From Loripinus fragilis (Eukaryota; Mollusca; Bivalvia; Lucinida; Lucinidae): DNA of 64,000 bases. The first letter of the stretch is position 1. Each line of letters starts with the position of its first letter. The notes beneath the pieces were generated by a model that was not told the DNA's origin, did not search any database, and was given only the letters and a program-made list of their open reading frames with translations. The translations under genes were made by a program, and so were the position numbers. The stretch is taken from positions 54,181,672 to 54,245,671 of the forward strand of contig OZ026517.1 of NCBI GenBank assembly GCA_964019695.1. The letters run 5' to 3'. Positions 7,132 to 18,689 of this stretch are shown one piece after another.

Positions 7132-7288
7132 CGTCAAGTTGCACGTATGAAAGATTAAAGTTTCCGCCGGTCATCGAATCCTTGTAGAACTTTATGTCGA
7201 CAACATTTCCCACTGAGGACAGCGCTGGTGAATGGCTCTCATTACAAAATCTCACGAAGCACGAAACACATTGATCTTTATAATAAAC
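7132..7288 (-). CDS. Host gene exon: second half of a CUB domain
   Basis: The exon is bounded by TTGTCTTAG (acceptor, 7,289-7,290) and GTAAGC (donor, 7,131 downward). It is 157 bp, phase 0 in and phase 1 out, and encodes 52 residues. They match the C-terminal half of CUB domains: two nearby Cys, FCNESHSPALSS, then VVDIKFYKD, G.NFNLSYVQLD, the usual last strands. Its phase fits the exon at 17,880-18,073, giving one CUB domain of about 116 residues. CUB domains are extracellular and bind proteins or sugars. Reading on past the donor gives a false extension to 7,025. Confidence 0.82.
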
Positions 7289-7299
7289 CTAAGACAAAG

Positions 7300-9110
7300 G
7301 GACAAAATACATTAAAAAGACATACAGTACATTTAAAATTTGTATAATTTGAAAACGAGGAATGCAAATTATCTGAAATTTTGAATATATCACTATTTCC
7401 TATTTTTCAGCTAAAGAATGCCAGATTAATATAGAAATAATATCATTTAGGGTTTGTGGGTGTTATTCATTTCGACCACCCCTGATTTCTAAAACACTTT
7501 GAAAATTTGATGTGTGTTCTATGATGATGCATTGATAAGTTAGGGGTCTTTCATGCAAACCAAATATATATGTGTCTTGATCCACATCTGAATTAAGGGT
7601 GAGGTTGGCGCCGTTAAACTGGTTTAAGCCCTCCAGTAAAATATTTTACTGACCGTTCCAAGGCGGTACTTCTTTTGTGGATCTTTTATGTTTTTGTTCT
7701 GTCTTGTGTTTGTTATGTCTTTGTGCACGTCTGTTTATATGTGCTTTGTGGTCACCTGCTGGGAAAGGGCTGACCTCTTGGCTCTCGTTTGTGGTGTCTT
7801 CTGTGAGTTTTTCACTTTCCCATTGGTATCCTGGGTCAGGTGTGGTACTTGATTGTATCGATTCCTGATCTTTGCACCATTACTTACTTCTAAACTTCTT
7901 CCGTTTTTACATGACTATAGATATTGCTTAATTTCTATATATTTTTGGTGATAATGGTGTTAATATGTTATACTCGTGAGCTGTAAACAAGATGTGTTCA
8001 CATCTTCCTAATTAATTCACAGTCATAATAGGGGTGGGTGGGGTATTTGTACCCCTGACTCAAAAATCTAAAATATTGAATGAATCCACATGGTAACTTA
8101 GCAACGAGTATCAGTCTTTCTAGGGTTTATTAATGAGTGTTTGAAGCAATTAGTCTTTAAATGTTTCATTCTTTCAAATCAAAAAGACAGCAACCAGCGG
8201 TACCTAACCCCTTGATCAAATTTTGCTTTACGAGGGAGTACCCAAACTTTCATTCGAAATCATAGGATAGTTTTCTTAAAAAAAATAATTGTTCTGTAAA
8301 AACGTAACCCAAAATGGTACTTTCAACTGAAAATAATTATTGCACAAATATTATATCATTTGTTATGCTGCTTGTGGCACCAATATCATGACTGACAGTG
8401 AAAATTAGCAGATTTTCTTAGGATCCAGCCATAGCTTATACCCATCAACAATTATTGAAAAAATATTATTTTCAAATGGAACAGTGTTATGATATTTCGC
8501 AAAACATACATACCCCATATTCCTGCATTTGTTTATTTAGTTTGTTTTTTTACAGCCAAAGTATACTACAGTCGGATCATTTTCATGGTATTATTTTCCA
8601 CCCAGTTCTCTGCTCTGGATTATTTTATTTTCAGTGTCTATACTAATTTGAACTTTAACAGAATGTTTTCCAGTACATTTTAAATATTTCTGCAAATTTT
8701 CAATAAAAATTACTACAATCTGACATTTTTACAGCAATTTTTTCAACACCTGCTATCTTTTTTGAAGAAATGGAGCCAATGCTTGTGATACACAATGTCT
8801 CCATAGCAACAGATGATGACCTCATACAATTTGGTAATGACGTAAACATATACCATGTTTATTTATCCAGAGCAATTGTCATGTGGGGAAACTGTCTTAA
8901 TTGGCTAGAAAAGACCATTGTTTCAGACTATATTTATTGTCAATTTCTTGTAAGCTGAATTTGGAACTCACTAATGGCCACTTAGTGTACGTGCATCGTT
9001 TTTCCACTGAAAAGTATGTAGAATCACATAGTACGGCCATATTATACAGCTGCCAGCAATTAGGCAAAGGTGTTCATTGTATTTTCATCGTAGAATAATA
9101 AAGGCGACAT
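7300..9110. other. Intron DNA without recognised genes
   Basis: AT-rich intron sequence. Between about 7,605 and 7,880 lies a repeat fragment starting GTTAAACTGGTTTAAGCCC with the block CTGACCGTTCCAAGGCGGTA, a kind common in bivalve genomes; related G/T-rich sequence recurs in the two long-TIR elements to the right. No coding or RNA signal in the rest. Confidence 0.45.
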
Positions 9111-9136
9111 GCGGGTTGAGTTATAATTGAGCCGTG

Positions 9137-9362
9137 ACATGTGATTTCCAACAATGTGACATTTTGACATGTGTAGACTCGGAGGAGCCTCTGCAGCGTC
9201 CTTTTAAGCTAAGAAACTCCAAATGATGTTCAGTCAGTAGCTTAACAATCATAGAATACACAAGCGACTAGCAAAGGCTCTGATCAGACTGCGCGTATGC
9301 GCAGGCTGGTCTGAGCCTTTGCTGGTCGCACATACCACATTGTTGGAAATCTCATGCACTGT
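9137..9362. mobile_element. MITE with inner hairpin (family also at 21,850 and 23,171)
   Basis: Inverted ends GCCGTGACATG...TCCAACAATGTG and CACATTGTTGGAAATCTCATG enclose an inner hairpin, AGCGACTAGCAAAGGCTC to GAGCCTTTGCTGGTCGC (9,264-9,330). Two further copies, one inverted, lie at 21,850-22,106 and 23,171-23,405. Non-coding. Confidence 0.75.
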
Positions 9363-9641
9363 CCCAATTTTTATTTGTACCGGGTTTATAGGAACCGTTT
9401 CATATGAGTTTCACACATTTCTAATAACAACTATTTATGAGAAACAATATATTCACGTTGTATGTATTAAAATGAATTAAAGGGGCCGCCGTGATGTAGT
9501 TGATAAACTACTCGCCTTCTACCCAGGGGTCCCGAGTTAGATCATCAGCTCAGTCAACCCCAAGCCGTGGCCCCGACTCCATATGACATTAGCTGTTGGT
9601 TAAAACACAAGCTTACTTACTAAATTGGTTAAATTTATTTT
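9363..9641. other. Intron DNA with a degraded SINE-like segment
   Basis: The stretch at about 9,481-9,600 has a tRNA-promoter-like arrangement, but with poor box B, and resembles bivalve SINEs only loosely. Nothing else is recognised. Confidence 0.3.
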
Positions 9642-12002
9642 CACACTGGTCAATGTAAACGCACCGGTGGTTGCTACAACGAGCTGGTGGTTGCATTTTT
9701 CAGCACAGGTGGTGGCGTTAAAAGGTAAAAAAAATCTATACCTGTTGACTTTATGATTTATTTATAAACTTGCATTTATTTTATGTGTGATGACACCTAG
9801 CGCATAGACCACCGGTAACATTGCAGTTTATGGCTCTGCCAAGCAATTGGTGATTTAATTCATGGTTTGGACTGCAAATCCAACAAAGTTCTGGAGTTTT
9901 GCCGTGACAAGTGCTTTTTTTCTAGTGTAACTGCCTAAATTAAGGGGAATATGCATGTCTAAGCACAGCTGTTATCATATTTACATGTTATAACATCCAA
10001 AAATCGATTACCACTTTGTATCTTTTTTCTTGGTAAACTGGCTAACGTTTTATTGAGGAATTTTATTACAACGCACTGGGAGCATTTTTGACGCATTGAT
10101 ACAACGCACTGATGGTTGCCTAGATGTGCAATGGTTGCTGGTGCAGCCTCACCACAGCATTCACTGTTCTTATAAACGTTACATAAATCGTTATTTCAGC
10201 CAGCACATGATATTTCAGTACCAGGACGAAGACTCAGGCGAGCCTGTGTAAATGTACAGACTTGCCAGAGCCTTCTCTGCATAGAAAAAATAGAAAGAAG
10301 TAATCGGTTTTGGATGTTATTTCATGGGACTATGATAACATAGCTGCAGCTGTGCTTAGACATGAAGAATTCCCTCAATTTAGGCAGTTACACTAGAAAA
10401 AAAACACTTGTCACGGCAAAACTCCAGAACTTTGTTGGATTTGCAGTCCAAACCATGGATTAAATCACTAATTGCTTGGCAGAGTTTGTGGTTTTGTACA
10501 CTGATGAAGGCTCATGCGCGACTCTGCAAGTGTGTAGCCTCACCAGAGACGCTCCAGAGCTAGCCCTGCTCGCACTTTGAGAGTGTTTCCGCCTATTTTT
10601 CAGATTGGCCCCAAAACTTTTAATTTAATGAGATTGTTTGTCCGTTATGATACATAACAATAGTAAAGAAGCCTCCATGCGAGCTTAAAATTTTTGTGCT
10701 TCAACAACAGCAGAATCTAGGGCGAAGATTTGGTACCAGTAAAATGCAATTTTAGCACCCCAGAGATATTGGCTGCTTTCTGTTCTAAGGCGGTGATTCT
10801 GCTGTTGATGATTCGTTGTTGATTGTTACTCCCATTACAGGATTCTGTAATTGTTCTATATTTTGTTACTTTATGTCCATTCTTGTTTTGCGATCATCTT
10901 GATGGGGAAGAGAGAGAGTGAGAGCTGGCTGCTTTGCTTAGTTTGTCTTCCTGGTGTCTCGTGATTGTTGTGTGGCTATTCCTCTCAGTGCCATGGGTTT
11001 GTCTGCAGTTTGTGATTGTGATACTCACTTACTATTTTTGGGTGTCATACATGCAAACAGCGATAGCTTTGGCGAGTCTGCACATTTGCTTGGTCTAGTT
11101 TGAGCCTTCGTCACAGTTCAAAATTCTCATGTGGTGGCTCAAATGGCGATTGAATGCCATTTTGTGCGAGCAGCGAAGGAGATGGCGAGTCTGCACATTT
11201 GCACAGGCTTACCTTAGCCTTCGTCAATGTACAAAATCTCTTGTGCTGCCTTAAATTGCGATTTGTGTGCTATTCACGCCTGCAGCGAATACTCTGGTGA
11301 GTCTGCACATTTGCGCAGGCAAAGTCACTGGACAATGTAATAGATATCAAGATCCCTTGTGCTGGCAGCAAAGGCTCTTGGGAGTCTGCACGTTTGCACA
11401 GGCACGCATGAACCTTCTTCACAGTATCGAAATATTATGTGCTGGTTGAAATGGCGATTTTTGTAACGTTTATGTGAACAGGGAATGATGTGGTGAGTCT
11501 GCACCAGCAACCACAGGAATTCTGTGCAACCATCAGTGCGTTGTATCAATGCTTTAAAAATGCTCCCAGTGCGTTGTAATAAAATTCCTCAATAAAACAT
11601 TTGCTAGTTTACCAAGAAAAAAATATACAAAGTAGTAATCGTTTTTTTGATGTTATTTCATGGATATATGACAACAGCTGCGCTTAGACATGCAGATTTC
11701 CCTCAATTTAGGCAGTTACACTAGAAAAAAACACTTGTCACGGCAAAACTCCAGAACTTTGTTGGATTTGCAGTCCAAACCATGGATTAAATCACCAATT
11801 GCTTGGCAGAGCCATAAACTGCAATGATACTTGTGGTCTGTGAGCCAGGTGTCATTACAAATAAAATAAATGCAAATTTATAAATAAATCATAAAGTCAA
11901 TAGGTATAGTTTTTTTTTACCTTTTACGCCACCACCTGTGCTGAAAAATGCAACCACCAGCTCGTTGTAGCAACCACCGGTGCATTTACATTGACCAGTG
12001 TG
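9642..12002. mobile_element. Long-TIR DNA transposon, copy A (CACACTGG termini, 5-bp TSD)
   Basis: Termini CACACTGGTCAATGTAAACG and its inverse complement lie at the two ends. The direct repeats ATTTT at 9,637-9,641 and 12,003-12,007 form a perfect 5-bp target duplication. The inverted arms are about 600 bp long, counted from similarity of 9,642-10,250 to the inverse of 11,400-12,002. The interior holds a G/T-rich module (about 10,780-11,040) and several units of about 110 bp built around a hairpin with GCCTGTGCAAATGTGCAGAC. No transposase frame exists, so it is non-autonomous. CAC-starting ends plus 5-bp duplications recall Transib/RAG-type transposons, but the heptamer does not match closely. 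Confidence 0.88.
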
Positions 12003-12017
12003 ATTTTGGCGCTGATG

Positions 12018-12205
12018 ATATAAATAGAGAATACTAGGTGAGTTTCTTTTGATATCAAGTTTACCTGGCAAAGCTTTGAGAACGCATATTGACATCGGGA
12101 GGCTTGCTGAGTGATTCAACATGCGTTCTCTAAGCTGAGCCTGGTAAACTTGGAATCAAAAGATGCGAACCTCGTATTCTATTTATCAGTTTAACCATTG
12201 TTGAC
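12018..12205. mobile_element. Palindromic MITE between copies A and B
   Basis: Inverted arms run from ATAGAGAATACTAGGTGAG and ATCAAGTTTACCTGG to the inverse near CTCGTATTCTATTTATCAG. A close copy lies at 14,697-14,885, followed by the same flank (TTGTTGAACACTCTTCAAACT), so MITE and flank were duplicated together before or around the insertion of element B. Confidence 0.75.
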
Positions 12206-12217
12206 ACTCTTCAAACT

Positions 12218-14534
12218 CACACTGGTCAATGTAAACGCACCTGTGGTTGCTACAACGAGCTGGTGGTTGCATTTTTAGCACAGGTGGTGGCTTAAAAGGT
12301 AAAAAAAATCTATACCTGTTGACTTTATGATTAATTTCTAAACTTGAATTTATTTTATTTGTGATGACACCTTGCGCACAGACCACCGGTAACATTGCAG
12401 TTTACGGCTCTGCCAAGCAATTGGTGATTTAATTCATGGTTTGGACTGCAAATCCAACAAAGTTCTGGAGTTTTGCCGAGACAGGTGCTTTTTCTAGTGT
12501 AACTGCCTAAATTGAGGGAAATTTGCATGTCTAAGCGCAGCTGTTGTCATATTCCCATGAAATAACACCCAAAAAACGATTACTACTTTGTATTTTTTTT
12601 TTCTTGGATTTATTTGGGAATTTTATTACAACGCACTGGGAGCATTTCTAAAGCATTGATACAACGCACTGATGGTTGCACTGAAGTCCTGTGGTTGCTG
12701 GTGCAGACTCACCACATCATTCGATGTTCACATAAACGTTACAAAGATCGCCATTTCAACCAGCACATGATATTTCGATACTGTGAAGAAGGCTCAGGCG
12801 AGCCTGTGCAAACGTGCAGACTCCCAAAGGCCTTTGCTGCCAGCACAAGAGATCTTGATATTTATTACATTGCTCAGTGACTTTGCCTGCGCAAATGTGC
12901 AAACTCACCAGAGTATTCGCTGCTGTCATGAATAGCACACAAATCGCCATTTAAGGCACCACAAGAGATTTTGTACAGTGACGAAGGCTAAGGTTAGCGT
13001 GTGCAAATGTGCAGACTCGCCAGATCCTTTGCTGCTCGCACAAAATGGCATTCAATCGCCATTTGAGTCACTACATGAGAATTTTGAAATGTGACGAAGG
13101 CACAGACTAGATTAAGCAAATGTGAAGACTCACCAAAAACATCGCTGTTCGCATGAATGACACCCATAAATAGTAAGTGAGTATCACAATCACAAACTGC
13201 AGACAAACCCATGGCACTGAGAGGAATAGCCACACAACAATCACGAGACACCAGGAAGACAAACTAAGCAAAGCAGCCAGCTCTCTCTCTTCCCAATCAA
13301 GATGATAGCAAAACAAGAATGGACATAAAGTAACAAAATAGAGAACAGTTACAGAATCCTGTAATGGGAGTAACAATCAACAACGAATCAACAACAACAG
13401 AATCATCGCCTTAGAACAGACAGCAGCCTATATCTCTGGGGTGCTAAAATTGCATTTAACTGGTACCAAATCTTCGCCCTAGATTCTGCTGTTGTTGAAG
13501 CACAAAAATTTTAAGCTCGCGTGGAGGCTTCTTAATTATTGTAATGTATCATAAGGACAAATAATCTCATTAAATTAAAAGTTTTTGGGCCAATCTGAAA
13601 AATAGGCGGAAACACTCTCAAAGTGCGAATGGGGCTAGCTCTGGAGCGTCTCTGTTGAGGCTATACATTTGCAGATTTAGTTTACTTTTGATGACCCAAT
13701 GCGCACAAACCTTCAGTAACAATGCAGTTTATGGCTCTGCCATGCAATTAGCGTTTTAATTCATCGTTTGACTGACAAATCCAACACAGTTGTGGAGTTT
13801 GACAGTGACAGGTGCTTTTTTCTATTGTGACTGCCTAACTTCAGGATAAGCACAGCTGCAGCTATGTTATCATAGTCCCATGAAATAACATCCAAAAACG
13901 ATTACTACTCTCTATTTTTCTTTGCAGAGAAGGCTCTTGCACAGGCTCACCTGGGTCTTCGTCCTGGTACTGAAATATCATGTGCTGGCTGAAATAGCGA
14001 TTTATGTACCGTTTATAAGAACAGTGAATGCTGTGGTGAGGCTGCACCAGCAACCATGGCATATCTAGGCAACCATCTGTGCGTTGTATCAATGCGTCAA
14101 AAAATGCTCCCAGTGCGTTGTGATAAAATTCCTCAATAAAACGTTAGCTAGTTTACCAAGAAAAAAGATACAAAGTGGTAATCGTTTTTTTGGATGTTAT
14201 TACATATAACTATGGTAACAGCTGTGCTTAGACATACATATTCCCCTCAATTTAGGCAGTTACACTAGAAAAAGCACCTGTCACGGCAAAACTCCAGAAC
14301 TTTGTTGGATTTGCAGTCCAAACCATGAATTAAATCACCAATTGCTTGGCAGAGCCATAAACTGCAATGTTACCGGTGGTCTGTGCGCCAGGTGTCATCA
14401 CACATAAAATAAATGCAAGTTTATAAATAAATCATAAAGTCAACATGTATAGATTTTTTTACCTTTGCTGTGCTGAAAAATGCAACCACCAGCTCGTTGT
14501 AGCAACCACCGGTGCGTTTACATTGACCAGTGTG
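12218..14534. mobile_element. Long-TIR DNA transposon, copy B, inverted relative to A
   Basis: Same termini as copy A. AAACT at 12,213-12,217 and 14,535-14,539 is a perfect 5-bp target duplication, and the empty site (CTTCAAACTAGCGATT) survives at 14,890-14,905 in the neighbouring duplicate. The internal G/T-rich module (13,150-13,400) and hairpin units run in the opposite direction to copy A. Non-coding: the ORFs here are shadows. Together A and B make a near-palindrome of about 4.9 kb. Confidence 0.9.
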
Positions 14535-14538
14535 AAAC

Positions 14539-15078
14539 TAGCGATTTTGACGTAATTTTTGATTTTTGTGTTGATTCAGCGTCATTAGCGACGTCATTTA
14601 AAAAGTGCAACGTCATCATGACCTGATAAAGGTAACAAACATGTCATGAGATAGGAAACGTTTATTAGGTTATGTTGAAACAATTAAGCTAATATCAGGG
14701 ATGACTGATAAATAGAGAATACTAGGTGAGTGTCTTTTGATATCAAGTTTACCAGGCAAGGCTTTGAGAACGCTTGTTGACATCGCGATGCTTGCCGAGC
14801 GATTAAACATGCGTTCTCAAAGCCAAGCCTGGAAAACTTGATATCAAAAGACGCGAACTTGGTATTCTATTTATCAGTTTACCCATTGTTGAACACTCTT
14901 CAAACTAGCGATTATGACGTAATTTTTGATGTCTGTGTTGATTCAGCGTCATTAGCGACGTCATTCAAAAAGTGCAACGTCATCATGACCTGATAAAGGT
15001 AACATGCCTTGAGATAGGAAACGTTTATTAGGTTATGTTGAAATAATTCAGTTAATATTAGGGGTGACTGATAAATTT
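14539..15078. repeat. Direct duplication of about 360 bp around a MITE
   Basis: The block beginning AGCGATTTTGACGTAATTTT at 14,540 recurs from 14,896, including GTCATTAGCGACGTCATT and the sequence up to GACTGATAAAT (about 14,540-14,700 and 14,896-15,075). Between them lies the MITE at 14,697-14,885. Confidence 0.8.
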
Positions 15079-15169
15079 CTTTCAGAGATATGCCTAAGCA
15101 GATTTCCCGCCCTAATAAATTGGACGAATATAGGCGGTTTTATAGGCGGTTTTGTGTTTATGTCACAAG

Positions 15170-15390
15170 TACTGTAGATTCGGAAATTTTCGTGAGAATT
15201 TTATTTTCGCGAATAGCATTTTAAAAGACATCAGTGATGTGAAAAAAATCGCGACTAAGACAAGGTTTACCTATATCAATAAACGACAGAGTGATTTTGC
15301 CATTTCGCGAGAGTTTTATTTTCACGAAATTTCGCATATGCGAAGTTTTGCGAAAATAAAGCCCTCGCGAAAATTTCCGAATTTACAGTA
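15170..15390. mobile_element. MITE with ACTGTARATTCGGAAATTT ends
   Basis: Inverted ends TACTGTAGATTCGGAAATTT and its near-inverse at 15,371-15,390, with TA at both edges, enclose CG-rich inner repeats (TTTTCGCGAA). A second copy is at 16,324-16,525. The ORF across it is not a gene. Confidence 0.8.
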
Positions 15391-16323
15391 CCAATGTATC
15401 CAATGCTTCATTTGCCTCTTAAAGTAAAAATGTTAAGTGAGAAATATATTTCCTTCCTTAACGAACAAGATCAATAAGATTTGTTAAGTGTATAATTATT
15501 TCTTCCAAAATTTGACAGAAGAGTGAGATTTTTTTGCTATCCCTGTTGGTTTTTGATGCTGGCTTTTTGTTATTGTTGTTATGTTGTTGTTTTTACTCTA
15601 TTTATTATATTTATCATGAGCGGCAAACTTGTTTTAGAATAGAGGCTATGCAAGAGCTCAGGCTCATGCTAGACCTTTATCTGCATCTAAAAAATATAAC
15701 CAAGTATTCGCATGATTTATAGTACTATACAATCCTGCTTGTTAATTAGTTTCAAATACAGGCTCTCTGCCTGCGTCTCTCTCATCCTCACCTCTTCTCT
15801 CTTATATACTTATGTTAAAAAAGAAGGCTACCATGAGCTTTGTATAAGGTTCGTTTAATTTGCATAGTATTTCGGGGGTCACTTACAGGCCAACGCTATA
15901 TAGATGAAGTCCTTCACCCACGTGTCCTGCAAATTTATCAGACTGTTGGAAGCGTTTTTTCTTCCAGCAAGACAACGCCAGCATGCCTGCAATATGGCAA
16001 GGAACTGTTTACAAGCTGGTCATGACATACCCCCTTGACAGGCCTTTTGCGTCCCAGTCCATTTCCAATCGGCAAACACTGGGATATTCTAGGCCAGTGC
16101 GTACATGATTGTATCCCTTCCGTGCTGCCACGTTTCCCGAATTTGAACACATGCTGGTTGAAAAATGGCAATGTATTCAACGAGGGGTGTGGTACGTAAT
16201 ACTCATTTGAGGGTGTATGCCATACCCAGGCTTCTTTTAAGCATGCGCTATAGCCTCATACAATGTATTCGTAAAGGTGGCGGTCATACAAGGTATGACT
16301 TACAATATATGAATTTATAATAA
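15391..16323. other. Intron DNA without recognised genes
   Basis: Read on both strands; no domain, RNA gene or clear repeat recognised. Confidence 0.4.
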
Positions 16324-16525
16324 TACTGTAAATTCGGAAATTTTCGTGAGAGTTTTATTTGCGAAGTTTCGTGAAAATAAAATCATCGCGATTTCGCGCA
16401 ATCACTCTGTCGTTAACTGATATAGGTAAATCATACCCAATTCGCGAATTTTTAAAGTCGCAAATATATCTTTTATCACTATTCGCGAAGATAAAATTCT
16501 CGTGAATATTTCCGAATTTACAGTA
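16324..16525. mobile_element. Second copy of the ACTGTAAATTCGG MITE
   Basis: TACTGTAAATTCGGAAATTT at the left, inverse at the right, TA at both edges; same inner TTCGCGA repeats as the copy at 15,170. Confidence 0.8.
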
Positions 16526-16744
16526 CCATGTTCATGTCTGTATTTACTTTCAACAAAGCCGGTGAATTGGGGTGGCCTTCTTTTTATTAGCATGAGTATA
16601 TAGTATAGAAATAATGCTAGTTGTACGAATGATCTCCATATTTATATGTTCACATAACATTGTATGTTTGTATATTTAAATAAAAAAAAGTACCAAAATT
16701 TCAGGAGTGGCAGACTTTTATTTTAGTTTTATGGGATACAGACA

Positions 16745-17320
16745 CAAAAATCAAGTACACTTCAGTCGAATCTAATCAATTCGAAGTCCTGGGTAATGGA
16801 GGTTCTATTTCGAAGCATCGAAAGTTTGAATTATAGAGCGGTAGACATAAAAATATATTACCCTCAAAATGATTATAATCAGTGTTGTTGTTATTCTTAG
16901 ACATATGTTTCAAGTACGTAAAAGAAAAGCCTCAGAGAGACGTTTCTTTTACGCACCAAAACATTTGCTGTTATATATAGACAGTTATTAAAATGATTCA
17001 TAAGTACTGTCTTGCCATCAAAGAGTGACAGTTACGTAATATTTTGTTGACAATTGTTAAATAAAACACTGACTTGCACACTTCCCTTGAGCTAACGTGA
17101 ATCGATAGATCACATGTGTATTAATCCTATCCTAAGGATAGGATTAATACACAAGTGATCTATCGATTATAAGTCCCTGATGACTTTGTAAACAAACTAT
17201 GACGTCACTGTCACTCTTGGCTAACAGGACAGTAGGTCCTCTTATCTGAATCCAGAGTATACCAAATTTATTTCGAATTAGCGAGTATTTCGAACAATCG
17301 TAGTTTTCGAGATTTTACTG
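16745..17320. repeat. Possible decayed TIR element enclosing a 68-bp palindrome
   Basis: Related inverted segments with TTCGAA-rich sequence near 16,760-16,830 and 17,265-17,320 may be ends of a decayed element. At 17,100-17,167 lies a near-perfect palindrome (arms AATCGATAGATCAC and TATTAATCCTATCCT, one mismatch). A fold-back fragment with GAGAGACGTTTCTTTT at 16,930-16,950 belongs to the family at 35,793. Confidence 0.5.
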
Positions 17321-17474
17321 TATTCTTTGACTTTTCGCTTACTGTAAAGGCGGCGCCTTATGAATGCGTAATTAGGACTGGTCAACCTTAGACATAGGTA
17401 AACGCTGAAAGTGAGGCATGGTTTTATTCAAAAGTAACTGTATCATCTTGTGCCATTACCTCAGTCATTATTTA

Positions 17475-17671
17475 GCCCTTAGAACGCCAGCATAATAACT
17501 GCATCTGAAAATGTCTATTTAACATAAGCAGGGAGGCAAACATTGTGGACCCAGATCAGACTGCTCCTACAGGAGCAGTCTAATCTGGGTTCACACTGTT
17601 TATCTATGAGGCTTCAAATAGTTTAGTGGACGACAAAAAACATACATTTTGTGATTATGCGTTTTAAGGGT
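17475..17671. mobile_element. TTAA-type MITE with an inner AACAGTG hairpin
   Basis: Ends CCCTTAGAACGCC and GCGTTTTAAGGG followed by TTAA (left site TTAG). It encloses a hairpin of the AACAGTG/CACTGTT family (17,537-17,603) seen also at 25,297, 32,857, 33,716, 36,930, 44,305 and 62,906. TTAA duplication with CCCTT ends suggests a piggyBac-type parent. Confidence 0.65.
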
Positions 17672-17879
17672 TAATACATGTGAGTTCAGTGTGTATACGG
17701 TTAGGATTTTCATGAAATGCACGAACAGTTGCGCGGCTCAAAAAGCTTATTAACTCTTTACCAAATTATAAATAAAACCTGATTTCCCTTCCTTAGCAGA
17801 TGAAATAGCCGAACCACACCCAGATATGAATATTAAAGTTGCCGCCTTTACAGTAAGCGAAAAGTCAAGTAATACTTAC

Positions 17880-18073
17880 AAATAATTGATTACGACAAGA
17901 TCCAGCATGCGTGATCAGCTTCATCTCCGTAAAATACAGGTCAATTGTTTTCGAAGTTTCGCCAAGTATTGTCCAGAAACAAGACATTTGACCCTCGTTC
18001 TGACTGCTGGCCACAGGACTTATCCAACCCGATGCCTTTCTATTCACAGATAAACCACAATAGTAACTGTAAC
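17880..18073 (-). CDS. Host gene exon: first half of a CUB domain
   Basis: The exon lies between acceptor CTTTAAG (18,074-18,080) and donor GTAAGT (17,879-17,874). It is 194 bp, phase 1 in and phase 0 out. The 64 residues show the CUB start: CGLSVNRKASGWISP, then CFWTILG, the hydrophobic DLYFTEMKL, and a conserved Cys (GSC) before the donor. Phase 1 entry fits the kringle B donor (phase 1) and phase 0 exit fits the exon at 7,132-7,288. The acceptor choice rests on this phase fit; CAG at 18,064-18,066 would give another phase. The exon's 5' edge lies inside a tandem repeat. Confidence 0.8.
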
Positions 18074-18335
18074 CTTAAAGTGCAAGCAAAAATGAGCATG
18101 CGAATGACATGAACTAAACCAAAATTAAGCCATAACTGTAACCTGAAAGTGCAAGCAAAAGTGCGCATGTGGTTGACATGAACTAAGCTAAAATTAGCCT
18201 TTACGGTAGCACAGATAAACCACATTAGTAACTATAACCTTAAATGCAAGCAAAAGTGAGCATGTGGATGACATGAACTTAACCAAATTTATCCATTACG
18301 GTAACACAGATAAACCACAAAAGTAACTGTATTTG
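18045..18335. repeat. About 96-bp tandem repeat overlapping a splice acceptor
   Basis: Three units and a partial fourth share CACAGATAAACCAC, AGTAACTGTAACCTTAAA and GCAAGCAAAAGTGAGCATG. The first unit contains the 5' end of the CUB exon and its acceptor on the minus strand; the third repeats the same acceptor-like sequence about 160 bp upstream of the exon. Confidence 0.8.
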
Positions 18336-18388
18336 CGTGCGTGCGTGTGTTTAAAAGAAACGACCAGTCGTCGCTAGGCGTCTATTGA

Positions 18389-18622
18389 GGCTTGTATAGG
18401 GGGTACCAAATATCCCATATCCCTTGAAGTAAACAGGCAAATATCCCATATAAACTGGCAAATATCCCCATAATTATTTTTCCTAAATTTTCAATATCCC
18501 TGGAAGTAACGAAAATATTGAACCAAGTATCCCATATCCATGGAAGTAAAATGGATAGTATCCTACATCGCTGGAAGTAAAATGGCAAATATCCCGTATC
18601 CCTAAAAGCCCTGTACAAGCCT
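18389..18622. mobile_element. Short TIR element with ATATCCC repeats
   Basis: Ends AGGCTTGTATAGGGG and CCCTGTACAAGCCT are imperfect inverse complements. The interior repeats CATATCCCTGGAAGTAAA-like units four or five times. Non-coding. Confidence 0.65.
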
Positions 18623-18689
18623 CTCTATTTGGTCGGTCTTAATTTCCAAATCAATATGGAAATTGGTTTATCTTTATTAATAAACAATT

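Noticed and set aside
9642..14534. Many 60-90 codon ORFs on both strands
   Set aside because: They repeat in inverse orientation with the transposon arms and lack conserved protein motifs; they are shadows of the repeats.
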